DNA of 64,000 nucleotides from positions 248,001 through 312,000 of the forward strand of contig JAEPMI010000014.1 of assembly GCA_017644045.1 (NCBI GenBank), given 5' to 3'. Within the stretch, counting starts at the first letter, position 1, and each line of letters starts with the position of its first letter. A program made the position numbers and the translations under genes. Positions 51,654-60,889 of this stretch are shown here, one piece after another. This DNA comes from Deltaproteobacteria bacterium. GTDB taxonomy: Bacteria; Myxococcota_A; Polyangia; Polyangiales; Houyiibacteriaceae. The notes beneath the pieces are model-generated. The model did not search any database, had not been told where the DNA came from, and was given only the letters and a program-made list of their open reading frames with translations.

Positions 51654-52385
51654 ATGAAGAACGAGACATACCTGGTCACCGGCGCCAACTCCGGCATGGG
51701 CTTCGAGACCGCCCGGCTGCTCGCGGCGCGTGGTGCGACCGTGATCGGTACCGGGCGAAGTGAAGAGCGGCTCGCGGCCGCCGGTCGAGAGCTCGAGGGC
51801 GTGGAGCTCGTGCGCTCCGACGCCGCGAGCGCGAAAGACATCGAAGCCCTCGCCGCGCGCTTCGCGCCGAAGAGCCTCAACGGCGTCTTCGTCAACGCCG
51901 GGATGGCGACGTTCCGGCCCTTCGAGCAGGCGACCCTCGACCAGTTCGATTCGACCTTCGCGCTGAACGTTCGCGGGCCCTTCCTGCTCTTGCAGAAGCT
52001 CTCGGAAGCGATCGTCGATGGGGGCTCGGTGGTGATCAACACGACGATCGCCAACCGGAAGGGCTTTCCCTCGACCTCCATCTACGCGGCGTCCAAGGGT
52101 GCGCTCCGGAGTCTGGCGCGCGTGCTCGCCGCGGAGTGGGCGAGCCGTGGCATCCGCGTGAACTGCGTCGCGCCCGGCCCGGTCGACACGCCCATCTACG
52201 GCAAGGTCGGTCTGGCCGCCGGGGACGTCGCCGAGCTGAAGGCGGGCTGGGGCTCGCAGGTCCCGCTCGGCCGGATGGGAACGTCCGAAGAAGTGGCGCG
52301 CATGGTGGTCTTCCTGCTCGGTGAGGAAGGCTCCTTCGTCACCGGCGCAGAGATCGACGTGGACGGTGGTGTGGTTGCCGCCTGA
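51654..52385 (+). CDS. SDR-family oxidoreductase
   Basis: About 243 residues from ATG 51654, preceded by AAAGGAGCGAGAG. Cofactor motif TGANSGMGFETA (about 9-20), NAG (about 79-81), and catalytic YAASK (about 143-147) are all in place; VDGG lies near the C-terminus. This is a classical NAD(P)H-dependent reductase. It follows the OYE-like enzyme, so the two may act on the same enone or ketone, but the order proves nothing. Confidence 0.92.
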   Translation: MKNETYLVTGANSGMGFETARLLAARGATVIGTGRSEERLAAAGRELEGVELVRSDAASAKDIEALAARFAPKSLNGVFVNAGMATFRPFEQATLDQFDSTFALNVRGPFLLLQKLSEAIVDGGSVVINTTIANRKGFPSTSIYAASKGALRSLARVLAAEWASRGIRVNCVAPGPVDTPIYGKVGLAAGDVAELKAGWGSQVPLGRMGTSEEVARMVVFLLGEEGSFVTGAEIDVDGGVVAA

Positions 52386-52427
52386 CCTCCCGACCGTGAG
52401 CCGATCCGGCCACCTCGAGGGCACCGC

Positions 52428-53171
52428 ATGAGCGTGCCCTCGGTCGCCGATCACTACGCGCGCCACCTCGCCGAGGTGTACGCATGGATGGTCGGTGGCC
52501 ACGAGGCGGCCATCGCTCGTGGAGAAACCGAGCTCGACGGCCTCGGGATCGCCAACGCGGGCCGCGGGCGCGCGCTCGATCTCGGGGCCGGTTTCGGTAC
52601 ACATACGATACCGCTCGCCCGTCGCGGCTACGACGTGACCGCGGTCGACGGATCCGCGCTCCTCCTCGAGCAGCTTCGCTCGCTGGATCCGTCGGAGCGG
52701 ATCCACACCGTCGAGGGCGATCTCCTCGAGGCGCTCGAAGACTCCGAGCCGGGACTGCAGCTCGTGCTCTGCATGGGGGACACGCTGACTCACCTGGACG
52801 ACGAGGGGGCCGCGGAGACGCTCGTTCGCCTGGCGGCGGAGCGGCTGGCACCGGGTGGCCGGCTGCTCCTCACCTTCCGGGACTACTCGACCATGACCGA
52901 GGGCGAGGTCCGATCGTTCACGGTCCGCACGAGCGAGGAGCGCGAGGCGCGCTGCACGCTCACGCGTGAAGGCGACCGCGTCCGCGTGCAGGACCACCTG
53001 CGCGAGCGGAAGGGGACGGGCTGGGTCGTTCGCGCCAGCAGCTACCGAAAGCTCTGCCTGAGCCCCGACGCGGTGGCCTCCCAGCTCGAGCGCGTCGGTC
53101 TCCGCTGCGCTCGCTCGTCCGGATCGATGCTCGCGATCGTCGGCACCCGCGAGGCGGAGACCAAGGCGTGA
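52428..53171 (+). CDS. Class I SAM-dependent methyltransferase
   Basis: This 247-residue cytosolic enzyme has SAM motif I ALDLGAGFGTHTIPLA (about 46-61), an acidic residue after beta-2 (VTAVDGS) and motif II/III region LVLCMGDTLTHLDDEGAAE (about 109-127). Methyl acceptor unknown. It starts 43 bp after the SDR gene, same strand. Confidence 0.9.
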   Translation: MSVPSVADHYARHLAEVYAWMVGGHEAAIARGETELDGLGIANAGRGRALDLGAGFGTHTIPLARRGYDVTAVDGSALLLEQLRSLDPSERIHTVEGDLLEALEDSEPGLQLVLCMGDTLTHLDDEGAAETLVRLAAERLAPGGRLLLTFRDYSTMTEGEVRSFTVRTSEEREARCTLTREGDRVRVQDHLRERKGTGWVVRASSYRKLCLSPDAVASQLERVGLRCARSSGSMLAIVGTREAETKA

Positions 53172-53175
53172 GCGG

Positions 53176-54183
53176 TCAGAGCGAATGGGCCGCGAAGAAA
53201 TCCCACATGGCATCGGTCGCGACGACGACGTCGGTGTTCGAGCCCAGGCCGGGCAGGGTCGCGCCGCCGGGCCACTGGTGACCGCCGCCGTCGACGGTGC
53301 AGAGGCGAACGCTCGCGCCGTCGTCGCAGCCGGTCCACTCCTCGCAGGTCACGTCCCCTTCGTCGAAGTACACGGCAGAGGTCGCGCCACAACCGTTGCG
53401 GGTCACCCAGCCATTCATCGTGCTGTCGACGGAGGCGAAGCCACCGGTGTAGCCCTCGTAGGGGACCAGGGTGTCGTTGGTGCCGTGGAAGTGGAAGACC
53501 GGGACGGCGCGGTCCGGTGAGCAGATCGTGGTGACGTTCGTGCCGGCCACCGGCGCGATGGCGGCGATCCGGTCGGAGAGCTCGCAGCCGAGCCGGTGGG
53601 ACATGAAGCCGCCGTTGGAGAGGCCGGTGGAGTACACCCGCGCGGTGTCGACGCAGAAGCGGGTCGCGAGGTCGTCGAGCATGGCGGCGGTGAAGCCGAC
53701 GTCGTCCACATCGGCGCTCATCGCTTCGCCGCAGCAGAAGCCCACGTTCCAGGTGTTGCCCACGCCCTGCGGGTGAACGGCGATGAACCCCTCGGCGTCG
53801 GCCTCCGCGTCCATGGCGGTGACGTACTCCTGCTGGGTCGCGGTCATGGTGCGCCCGTGGAAGTTGAGGACGAGCGGCGCCGGGGTGTCCCGGTCGTAGC
53901 CGTCGGGCAGGTGCACGAGGAAGGTCCGGGTTCGGCCGTCGTGCTCGACCGAGAGTCGCTGGTCGGAACCGCCTGGGTCGCGCCCGCACCCGGTGCCGGG
54001 CGGGCCGAGATCCACACCGGGCGTGAAGGCGTCGACCTCCGCGGTCCCGAGGTCCGCCGACGAGCCGAGGTCGGCTCCCGGGCCGAGGTCGACCATCGGG
54101 GCCCCGTCGTCCTCGAGGCCATCGTCGTCCCCGCAGCCGAGCGCGACCACGCCGACGACCACCCACACCGCTCGCTTCACCAT
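53176..54183 (-). CDS. Secreted LpqC/PHB-depolymerase-like esterase lipoprotein
   Basis: About 335 residues from ATG 54183. The signal peptide ends in LGC (Cys17), a lipobox. An Asp/Gly-rich linker (about 18-65) is followed by an alpha/beta-hydrolase of the polyhydroxybutyrate depolymerase/feruloyl-esterase type. Ser189 is in GLSNGG, Asp237 in HGTNDT, His302 in GGGHQWPG. Several cysteines likely pair. It probably cleaves ester bonds outside the cell. Divergent from the 54332 gene. Confidence 0.9.
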   Translation of the reverse strand: MVKRAVWVVVGVVALGCGDDDGLEDDGAPMVDLGPGADLGSSADLGTAEVDAFTPGVDLGPPGTGCGRDPGGSDQRLSVEHDGRTRTFLVHLPDGYDRDTPAPLVLNFHGRTMTATQQEYVTAMDAEADAEGFIAVHPQGVGNTWNVGFCCGEAMSADVDDVGFTAAMLDDLATRFCVDTARVYSTGLSNGGFMSHRLGCELSDRIAAIAPVAGTNVTTICSPDRAVPVFHFHGTNDTLVPYEGYTGGFASVDSTMNGWVTRNGCGATSAVYFDEGDVTCEEWTGCDDGASVRLCTVDGGGHQWPGGATLPGLGSNTDVVVATDAMWDFFAAHSL

Positions 54184-54331
54184 CGTCGCATCGTCGCGCA
54201 CCGCTCGCGGGTCCGCCACCGTCGGGGCCGAGACACGATGCTGCGGTAAGGTCGACACGATCGCGCGTCGATCGCGTTGCCCAGTGCGGTTGACGTCGTT
54301 GGCCCAGTGCTTGCTCACTGGGACGACGACC

Positions 54332-56356
54332 GTGCGCACGATTCGATCGATCCCGCTGCTGCTGCTCCTCTTCGCGTTCCTCCGACCGGAGCCGGTGGAT
54401 GCCTGCGGCTACATGGCCTACTCCGACCACGCCGGAGAGCCGAGACCCGCGCTCGACGCGCTGCTCTCGGGCGATCGATTGCCCCTGCTCTCGCCGGGAT
54501 GGCACTCGGAGTACTGGGTGATCGCCTGGGCGCGCACCAAGGGCAAGACCTTCGACGCGGCCGAGCGCGCGGCCTTCGGCGACGACGGCAGCTGGCTCCA
54601 TCTCCACGCGAGCGATGGGCTGCGGCCCGCCCTCGACGCCTGGGCGAGCGCACGACAGGGCCACGGCGCGCGGACCGCGGGGCGGATCGATCCCTGGCGC
54701 CGCGGCCCGAGCTACAGCCATCGCTTGGTCTGTGGTCCGGATGCGTTCCTCACCGCCGCCGAGACGCTGACCGATCGCCAGGCCCGGCAGACTCCGGCGG
54801 AGCTGCGCGCGTGGATCGAAGCGCAAGACCAGGTCTTCGCGCGCTGCGCCGACGTGAACGTCCAGGTGCCCGACCCGCTGCCCGACACGGCCTCTCAGCT
54901 CGCACGCTTCGATCGGGACTACCAGATCGCAGCGGCGACCACCTACGGCGAGGAACCCGCGGCCGCCGAGCCGCTCTTCGCGGCGATCGCCCAGACTCGC
55001 TCGCCCTGGGCGGACATCGCTCGCTACCGTGTGGGCTATCTGCGCGTGAAGCGGGGGCTCGGGACCGCCGAGGATCTGCGGGACCGGCTGCAGCAGACCC
55101 GCAGCGGCAAGGCGCGCCGAGGGCTCGTGCAGCTCCTGGATCAGGTCGTGCTCTTCGCCGGCCGACAGCCAGCGGACATCGTCGAGGCGCTCTCCGAGCG
55201 GCTCCGGACCGAGTCCATCGGTGGCGACCTGCCGCGAGTGCTGCGGGACATCGTGCACTTCGCGAAGCGGGTGCCTCCCGACAGTTGCGTGAGCGGGCTG
55301 GTCTCGCTGATCACCGGCAACGAGGCGTGCCGCGGCGAGGACACGACCCTCGCCGAGCTCCGCGGGATCGGGCGCGTGATCCCGCCGATTCCGTCGCCGC
55401 CCCGGCTCAGCGGTCGCCTGCTCGAGATCAATCGGCGCTTTCACGCCGGCCGCCACGCGCTGGCCGAAGGCCGGATGGCGGAGGCGCGGCGCGAAGCGCA
55501 GGCGCTCCTCGCGGCATCGCGGGACTCGAACGCGGCGACCCGGAATGCCGCGTCGGCGCTCGCGCTCGCCACCGCGCGCAATCGCGCCGAGGTCCTGCAG
55601 CACGTGTTCCGCTGGCAGGCGACCACCGACCCGCAGGGGAACACGACCGGTCGCGTTCGCGGTGCGCTGCACGCGGACGGCCGCGCCGCGGTGGCGCGAC
55701 TCTCGATGGCGCAGTGGCGGCAGCTGATGGGCCGCGCGCCCGACGCGCTCGAGGACCAGCTCGCGGTGGAGGGACTGACCCGAGCCACGATCCTCGGCGA
55801 GATGGACGAGGCGCGTCGCTTCGCGCGGGGCATCGTCGGCTCCGCGGCGGACGACGCCGACGGATTGCCGCAGGCGCTGCGACCGCTGCTGCGCGTGTCG
55901 GACGACGCGCTCCGCTTCGGGGTCACGCTGGCCCTGCTCGAGCACGACCCGGGTGATCTGAGCATCTCGGACGAGCTGCGGCATCAGTGGGATCACAGCC
56001 AGGGCTCGGGCTGCGGCTTCGGGAGCTGTGGTGACGACCACCCCGACCAGACGCCGGTGTCGATCCTGGACGGGGCGGCCGAGCTGCCGATCAGCGACGA
56101 GCGGCGCCAGATCGAGCGGAAGGGCCGGCGCATCAACGCGATCGGTGACCTGGTCCTCGCGCTCGCGCAGGCGCACCCCGCCGACCCGCGCACGCCGGAG
56201 ATGCTCCATCGCTTCGTGGCGCGCACCCGCCGCGCGTCGCTCCACTACGCCACCGACGCTCGAACGGGAGTGCTCTCTCGCCGAGCGTTCGTGTTGCTCC
56301 ACCAACGCTTCCCGGACGACCCATGGACTGGCCGAACGAGCTACTGGTACCGCTGA
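54332..56356 (+). CDS. Large secreted helical protein of unknown function
   Basis: About 674 residues from GTG 54332. The signal peptide (SIPLLLLLFAFLRPEPVDA) is followed by CGYMAYSDHAG. Long helical regions resemble TPR/HEAT repeats (AEPLFAAIAQTRSPWADIARY, LEINRRFHAGRHALAEGRM). A Gly/Cys/His patch occurs near 555-575 (GSGCGFGSCGDDH). The next gene overlaps by 34 nt. No family recognised; likely a periplasmic or surface component of a two-gene unit with the DUF3142 lipoprotein. Confidence 0.75.
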   Translation: MRTIRSIPLLLLLFAFLRPEPVDACGYMAYSDHAGEPRPALDALLSGDRLPLLSPGWHSEYWVIAWARTKGKTFDAAERAAFGDDGSWLHLHASDGLRPALDAWASARQGHGARTAGRIDPWRRGPSYSHRLVCGPDAFLTAAETLTDRQARQTPAELRAWIEAQDQVFARCADVNVQVPDPLPDTASQLARFDRDYQIAAATTYGEEPAAAEPLFAAIAQTRSPWADIARYRVGYLRVKRGLGTAEDLRDRLQQTRSGKARRGLVQLLDQVVLFAGRQPADIVEALSERLRTESIGGDLPRVLRDIVHFAKRVPPDSCVSGLVSLITGNEACRGEDTTLAELRGIGRVIPPIPSPPRLSGRLLEINRRFHAGRHALAEGRMAEARREAQALLAASRDSNAATRNAASALALATARNRAEVLQHVFRWQATTDPQGNTTGRVRGALHADGRAAVARLSMAQWRQLMGRAPDALEDQLAVEGLTRATILGEMDEARRFARGIVGSAADDADGLPQALRPLLRVSDDALRFGVTLALLEHDPGDLSISDELRHQWDHSQGSGCGFGSCGDDHPDQTPVSILDGAAELPISDERRQIERKGRRINAIGDLVLALAQAHPADPRTPEMLHRFVARTRRASLHYATDARTGVLSRRAFVLLHQRFPDDPWTGRTSYWYR

Positions 56357-57093
56357 GCCTCGCGCTCCTCGCCGCGTGCAGCCAGCCGGCGGCACCCGCG
56401 CCGGAGCCCGAAGTGCCCGAGCGGACGGCCCCCGCGGAGGCGACGCTCTGGGTTTGGCACGGCGCGACGGATCTCCGCGGGCTGGCCGAAGCGAGCGAAG
56501 GGCGAGTCGGGGTGGCCTACCTCGCGCGCACGGTGATCATTCGGCGTGGAGGCCTCTTCGTCCGCCCGCGCCGCTCGCCGCTGCACCTCGACGAGGCGAC
56601 GCGACGAAGCGCGGTGGTTCGGATCGAGGTGGAGCCCGACGTGTCCGCGGACGCGGTGGACGTCGACGCGCTCATCGCCGAGATCGCGCCGGTGCTCGAA
56701 GACCGAGCGAGCGGGCTGCAGATCGATTTCGACGCGCCGGCGTCCTTTCGTGCGTCGTACGCGGAGCTGCTGCGGGGGCTGAAGGAGCGGCTGCCCGAAG
56801 GCTGGGTGCTCGAGATGACCGCGCTCGGCTCGTGGTGCCTGCAGGATCGCTGGCTCGCCGAGGTGCCGGTCGATCGCGTCGTGCCGATGCTCTTCGGGCC
56901 GGGGCACGAGCGCGAGCTCACCTTCGCGGCCCTTCGCGAGGGGCCGCTGCCGGAGGCGCGTTGTCGCGCGAGCCACGGGATCCGCGAGGGTCAGCGCACG
57001 CCCCGGATGCCGGACCGGCTCTATCTCTTCCCGAGCGACGGCCCCTGGACCGTGGAGCGAGCGATGGCCGCGCTCGACGCTCAGCGCTCGTGA
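56323..57093 (+). CDS. DUF3142-like lipoprotein
   Basis: This 256-residue protein has a signal with lipobox LAAC. The domain matches DUF3142: LWVWHGATDL near 42-51, LQIDFDAPASFRASYAELL near 132-150, and VLEMTALGSWCLQDRW followed by VPMLFGPG. This family has a TIM-barrel-like look and may bind or cleave polysaccharide; that is not established. Overlap with the preceding gene implies coupled expression. Confidence 0.82.
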   Translation: MDWPNELLVPLSLALLAACSQPAAPAPEPEVPERTAPAEATLWVWHGATDLRGLAEASEGRVGVAYLARTVIIRRGGLFVRPRRSPLHLDEATRRSAVVRIEVEPDVSADAVDVDALIAEIAPVLEDRASGLQIDFDAPASFRASYAELLRGLKERLPEGWVLEMTALGSWCLQDRWLAEVPVDRVVPMLFGPGHERELTFAALREGPLPEARCRASHGIREGQRTPRMPDRLYLFPSDGPWTVERAMAALDAQRS

Positions 57094-57145
57094 CACCGTA
57101 GGATTGGCACACACGTCGGCCGCGAAGGGGTCTATCTTTGTCGGC

Positions 57146-58627
57146 ATGAACGCAGTTCGCTCCTTGGTCGTCGTGCTCCTGGCCTTCGTCACCTGGGGGG
57201 AGGTCGCCTCGGCGCAGGACTGCGGTTGCGACCACATGGTCGCGCTCGACGTACAGACGGTGGACGGCGACGACCTCGGCTACGCGCCGGGCGACCGCGT
57301 GTGCGTCATGGCGGGCGAGCGGGAGTTCATCCGCTTTCGCCACCTGACGGGTACCGCCGACGAGCCCATCGAGATCATCAACTGCGGTGGCCTGGTTCGG
57401 ATCCACAACGAGGAGCGCGCCTACGCGCTGGTCTTCGAGGACGACTCGCAGCACTTCCACCTCACCGGGACCGGCGACCCGGCGCTGACCTACGGCTTCG
57501 AGATCTCCGCGCCCGATCGCGAGCCCTACCCCGGAGTCGGGCTCTGGCTCCTGGGTCGCTCGACCAACTACGAGGTCGACCACGTCGAGATCCACGACAC
57601 GGGCTTCGCCGGCGTCTCGGCAAAGACCGACCCGCTCTGCGATGGCAGCGCGGACCAGGGGACCTTCACGCAGCGGGACGTCTCCTTCCACCACATGTAC
57701 GTGCACGACACGATCGGCGAGGGCTTCTACATCGGCAGCACGCAGGCGAACGGTCAGACGATCAACTGCGAGGGATCGAGCGAGACCCACCAGCCGCACT
57801 TCCTCGAGGGCGTCCGGCTCACCGACAACCTGATCGAGAACACCGGCTGGGACGGCGCGCAGATCGGCATGGCGCGCGAGGGCTGCGTGGTGGCGCGCAA
57901 CGTGATTCGCAACGTCGGGCTCGAAGGCGAGGAGTTCCAGCAGCAGGGGTTGCAGATCGGCAGCTTCTCCCAGTGCGAGATCCATCGGAACCGACTGGAG
58001 AGCGGCCCCACCAACGGCATCTTCGTGCTCGAGGCGGACGACACCTGGGTGCACGACAACGTGATCGTCGACTTCGAGGGCGACGGCATCTACGCGAACG
58101 TTCGCGACCGCTTCGAGGGCAAGCGCTACCGCTTCCACCACAACACCATCGTCGGCTCCGGCGGCAACGCGCTGCGGGTCTTCGGCGGCATTCTCGGGCC
58201 GAGCGAGGCGCTCTCCAACCTGGCGGTCGGGCCCAACGGCGGCATCAGCGCGGGCGGCGACGTCGACTGGACCGCGATGGGCAACGTCGAGGTCGCCGAG
58301 GGCGGCTTCGTGAGTGATGGCGACTACCGCATCACCATGGACTCGCCGGCGCGAGGCGCGGGCGTCTCGGTGGACATGCTCGACCTCGACTTCGAGGGGT
58401 ACCCGCGCCCCGATCCGCCCAGCGCGGGCGCGTTCGAGTACCGCGACCCGGACGTCGACGCGGGCTTCACGCCCAGCGATGGCGGCGTGCTGCCCGCGCG
58501 CGATGGTGGCGGCAGCGATGGCGGGGGCGACGGCGACGGTGGCTGCGGCTGCCGAGCGTCGGGGGGTGCGCCACTCGGTGGGCTCTGGGTGTTGCTCGCG
58601 ATGCTCTTCGTCCGACGCCGACGGTGA
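57146..58627 (+). CDS. Right-handed beta-helix surface protein with MYXO-CTERM-like tail
   Basis: About 493 residues from ATG 57146, with a signal peptide ending EVASAQ. The body is a parallel beta-helix with repeated N-x-I turns (LTDNLIENTGWDGAQIGM, VARNVIRNVGLEGEEF, VHDNVIVDFEGDGIYAN), as in pectate-lyase-like or carbohydrate-binding proteins. An Asp/Gly linker leads to GGCGCRASGG, a hydrophobic helix and RRRR: the MYXO-CTERM sorting pattern for outer-surface anchoring. Catalytic residues cannot be identified. Confidence 0.88.
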   Translation: MNAVRSLVVVLLAFVTWGEVASAQDCGCDHMVALDVQTVDGDDLGYAPGDRVCVMAGEREFIRFRHLTGTADEPIEIINCGGLVRIHNEERAYALVFEDDSQHFHLTGTGDPALTYGFEISAPDREPYPGVGLWLLGRSTNYEVDHVEIHDTGFAGVSAKTDPLCDGSADQGTFTQRDVSFHHMYVHDTIGEGFYIGSTQANGQTINCEGSSETHQPHFLEGVRLTDNLIENTGWDGAQIGMAREGCVVARNVIRNVGLEGEEFQQQGLQIGSFSQCEIHRNRLESGPTNGIFVLEADDTWVHDNVIVDFEGDGIYANVRDRFEGKRYRFHHNTIVGSGGNALRVFGGILGPSEALSNLAVGPNGGISAGGDVDWTAMGNVEVAEGGFVSDGDYRITMDSPARGAGVSVDMLDLDFEGYPRPDPPSAGAFEYRDPDVDAGFTPSDGGVLPARDGGGSDGGGDGDGGCGCRASGGAPLGGLWVLLAMLFVRRRR

Positions 58628-58722
58628 CGAAGAGGCGTCGTTCATGACGCTGGCGTGGCGCGCGCGGCTTCTGTAAAGTTGAACCTAATGCAGAATGACC
58701 ACCGTCCTCGTTCGGGGGCGTC

Positions 58723-59823
58723 GTGCGCGTAGTCTCGCTGGACGCTCCGATCCCTGCCTCTGCTCGCTGGGCCCTCGCCTACGCCACGGTGGACGCCATC
58801 TCGAAGGTCCGAGCCGCGGCCGACGGCTCGATCCCGCTCTTCGGCTGCACGTCGTTCCAGGGTGTGTTCACGCCTGACGGCTTCCCACGAGGCGCCCACG
58901 CCCTCATCGGCGAGGAAGGCGATCCGGTGGCGGACGCGGTCTCGGTCCAGGTCGGAGCGATCGGCGCTCGCTCGCGTGCCGCCGACGCGGCCCGCGCGCT
59001 CCGGGAGAAGCTGGGCACGATCGACGCGCTCCTCCTCCACGCCACGCCCGGCTTCGAGGAGCGCATCCTCGAGGGCATCGCGGACGCGTTCGATGGATCG
59101 CCACCGCAGGCCTACGGTGGCTCCGCTGCGGACGACGACATCAGCGGCAAGTGGCGCGTGTTCCACGGCCCCGACGCGATCGGTGAGGGCTTCGTGCTCG
59201 CGGGCTTCCGTTCGGACGCGCCGGTGCACGGCTCCTTCGTGGCCGGCTACAACCCGGGGCGTCGGAAGGGGAAGGTCACCGCCGCCGCAGGCCGGGTGGT
59301 GAGAGCGATCGATGGTCGACCGGCCGCCGAGGTCTACGACGAGTGGCTCGGTGGGAAGCTCGGGGAGCAGCGGAAGACCGGGGGAGTCGTTCTCGGCGAG
59401 ACCACCCTGCATCCGCTCGGGCGAGCGGTCGGCACCATCGGACGGATGACGCGCTACCTGCTGAGCCATCCGCATCGCGTGGAGCGCGACGGGTCGATGG
59501 CGCTCTTCACCGACGTCGCGGTGGGTGACGAGCTGGTGCTCATGGTGGGCAGCCGGGACGCGCTCTTCGAGCGCACCGATCGGGTCGCGGGGCGCGCGAG
59601 CCGCGGTGCCGGCGAGGTCCGCGGTGGCGTGCTGATCTACTGCGGCGGCTGCGTCGGCGTGACCGCCGAACGCACCGCCGAGGTCTCGCAGCGCTTCGGC
59701 AGTCGCATCGACGGAGCGCCCTTCGTGGGGGCCGCGACCTTCGGCGAGGTCGGCTGCTTCGATCGCCGCGAGGGCGTGAACCGCCACGGCAACCTCATGG
59801 CCGACGCCATCCTCTTCGAGTGA
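58723..59823 (+). CDS. FIST-domain signal-sensor protein, shortened N-terminus
   Basis: The 366-residue product starts at GTG 58723. FIST-N features are LFGCTSFQGVF (about 39-49) and GGSAADDDISGKW (about 131-143). FIST-C features are AIDGRPAAEVYDEWLGG, VGDELVLMVGSRD and VLIYCGGCVGV. The N-terminal alpha/beta part before the GCTS motif is shorter than usual, and a possible start at 58695 in another frame leaves room for a frameshift. FIST proteins are thought to sense small molecules. Confidence 0.82.
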   Translation: MRVVSLDAPIPASARWALAYATVDAISKVRAAADGSIPLFGCTSFQGVFTPDGFPRGAHALIGEEGDPVADAVSVQVGAIGARSRAADAARALREKLGTIDALLLHATPGFEERILEGIADAFDGSPPQAYGGSAADDDISGKWRVFHGPDAIGEGFVLAGFRSDAPVHGSFVAGYNPGRRKGKVTAAAGRVVRAIDGRPAAEVYDEWLGGKLGEQRKTGGVVLGETTLHPLGRAVGTIGRMTRYLLSHPHRVERDGSMALFTDVAVGDELVLMVGSRDALFERTDRVAGRASRGAGEVRGGVLIYCGGCVGVTAERTAEVSQRFGSRIDGAPFVGAATFGEVGCFDRREGVNRHGNLMADAILFE

Positions 59824-59824
59824 G

Positions 59825-60889
59825 CTACTCGGTCGGCGAGCCTCGCAGCTGTGCGGCTCCCCAAGGCTCGCCGGTGGCCTTCTGCAGCTTCGAGCGCAGC
59901 TCGTCGCGGAGCTCGGCGATGGTCGCGCCGGGCAGGGCACCCTCGACGCTCATGGTCACGGCCTCGAAGCCCTCCTGGTAGCGAACGACCACGCCCGCGA
60001 CCTCGACGCGCGTGATGTCGTACTCGTCCGAGTCGAGACTCTCGTGCGCGGTCGCCGGCAGGTAGAGCTCCTCGAGCGCCCGGCGGTCGTGCGGCTCCGG
60101 GTACTCGACGCTGCTCCCGCTGTCGTGCTCCTGGTTCCAAAGCCATTGGCGCATCTCCCAGAGCTCGTTCCGTTTCCCGTCGAGCCGGCGCAGCTCCCAC
60201 AGCGGCCAGTCGCGTTCGGTCAGCCGTTCCCAGCGCCAGTCGTCGAGCCACAGGCGGTAGTCGTCGATGTTCTCCATCAGCCGCCCGGTCTCGTCGACCT
60301 CGACCAGGCCACCGGTGATCCGGAGCGAGCCATCCTCCAGCGTGGCTTCGTGTCGATGGATCCAACCAGGACCTTCTCCGTCCGAGCCCTGCACGGCCAC
60401 TCTCCATCCGTCGACCGTCACCCGCACGATGGCGGTCTCACCGAGGCGCCGCTGCTTCGGGTAGGCCAGGCTGCCGACCAAGACGAGCTCGCCGCCCACC
60501 AGCGTCGCCGAGTGGAAGTCCGTGGGCGGGAAGACCTCTTCCGGGTACCCGAGGATCGTGAGCGTGTCGTCCGGCGCCCAGAGGATGATGTCGTTGTAGA
60601 TGAAGAAGTCGGGGTCGTAGTAGTCCTCGTGCTCGCCCGCGATGAGCACTCGGCGTCCGTCCGGGAGCTCGGTCTCGCTCTGGCCGAAGCGATCCGCCGA
60701 CCACGCGGGCTTCCCTCCGAACGAGGAGGGACCGCCGAAATGCTGGTTGGCGCCGTACGCGCTCTGCTCGGCGCGGATCAGCCACGACCAGTAGGGGTTC
60801 GAGAGATCCTCACCGGCGAACGCACCTCGGCGAGCGTCGCGCCAGCGACGGAAGACCTCCGGAGTCACGTCGGGCGGCGGCTCGACCAT
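59825..60889 (-). CDS. Hypothetical beta-propeller-like protein
   Basis: About 354 residues from ATG 60889, overlapping the pfkA stop by one base (TGATG), so it is the second gene of that transcript. It is rich in Trp, Asp and Tyr with repeated blocks such as LVGGELVLVGSLAYPKQ and LEDGSLRITGGLVEVDE that resemble kelch/propeller blades. The C-terminus is helical (AELRDELRSKLQKATGE). No signal peptide. No family recognised. Confidence 0.7.
   Translation of the reverse strand: MVEPPPDVTPEVFRRWRDARRGAFAGEDLSNPYWSWLIRAEQSAYGANQHFGGPSSFGGKPAWSADRFGQSETELPDGRRVLIAGEHEDYYDPDFFIYNDIILWAPDDTLTILGYPEEVFPPTDFHSATLVGGELVLVGSLAYPKQRRLGETAIVRVTVDGWRVAVQGSDGEGPGWIHRHEATLEDGSLRITGGLVEVDETGRLMENIDDYRLWLDDWRWERLTERDWPLWELRRLDGKRNELWEMRQWLWNQEHDSGSSVEYPEPHDRRALEELYLPATAHESLDSDEYDITRVEVAGVVVRYQEGFEAVTMSVEGALPGATIAELRDELRSKLQKATGEPWGAAQLRGSPTE

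Noticed and set aside
53042-56395. Minus-strand frame of over 1100 codons opposite the esterase, the large secreted protein and the methyltransferase end
   Set aside because: No recognisable domain and low-complexity Arg/Ala content; the opposing genes have signal peptides, motifs and good starts.
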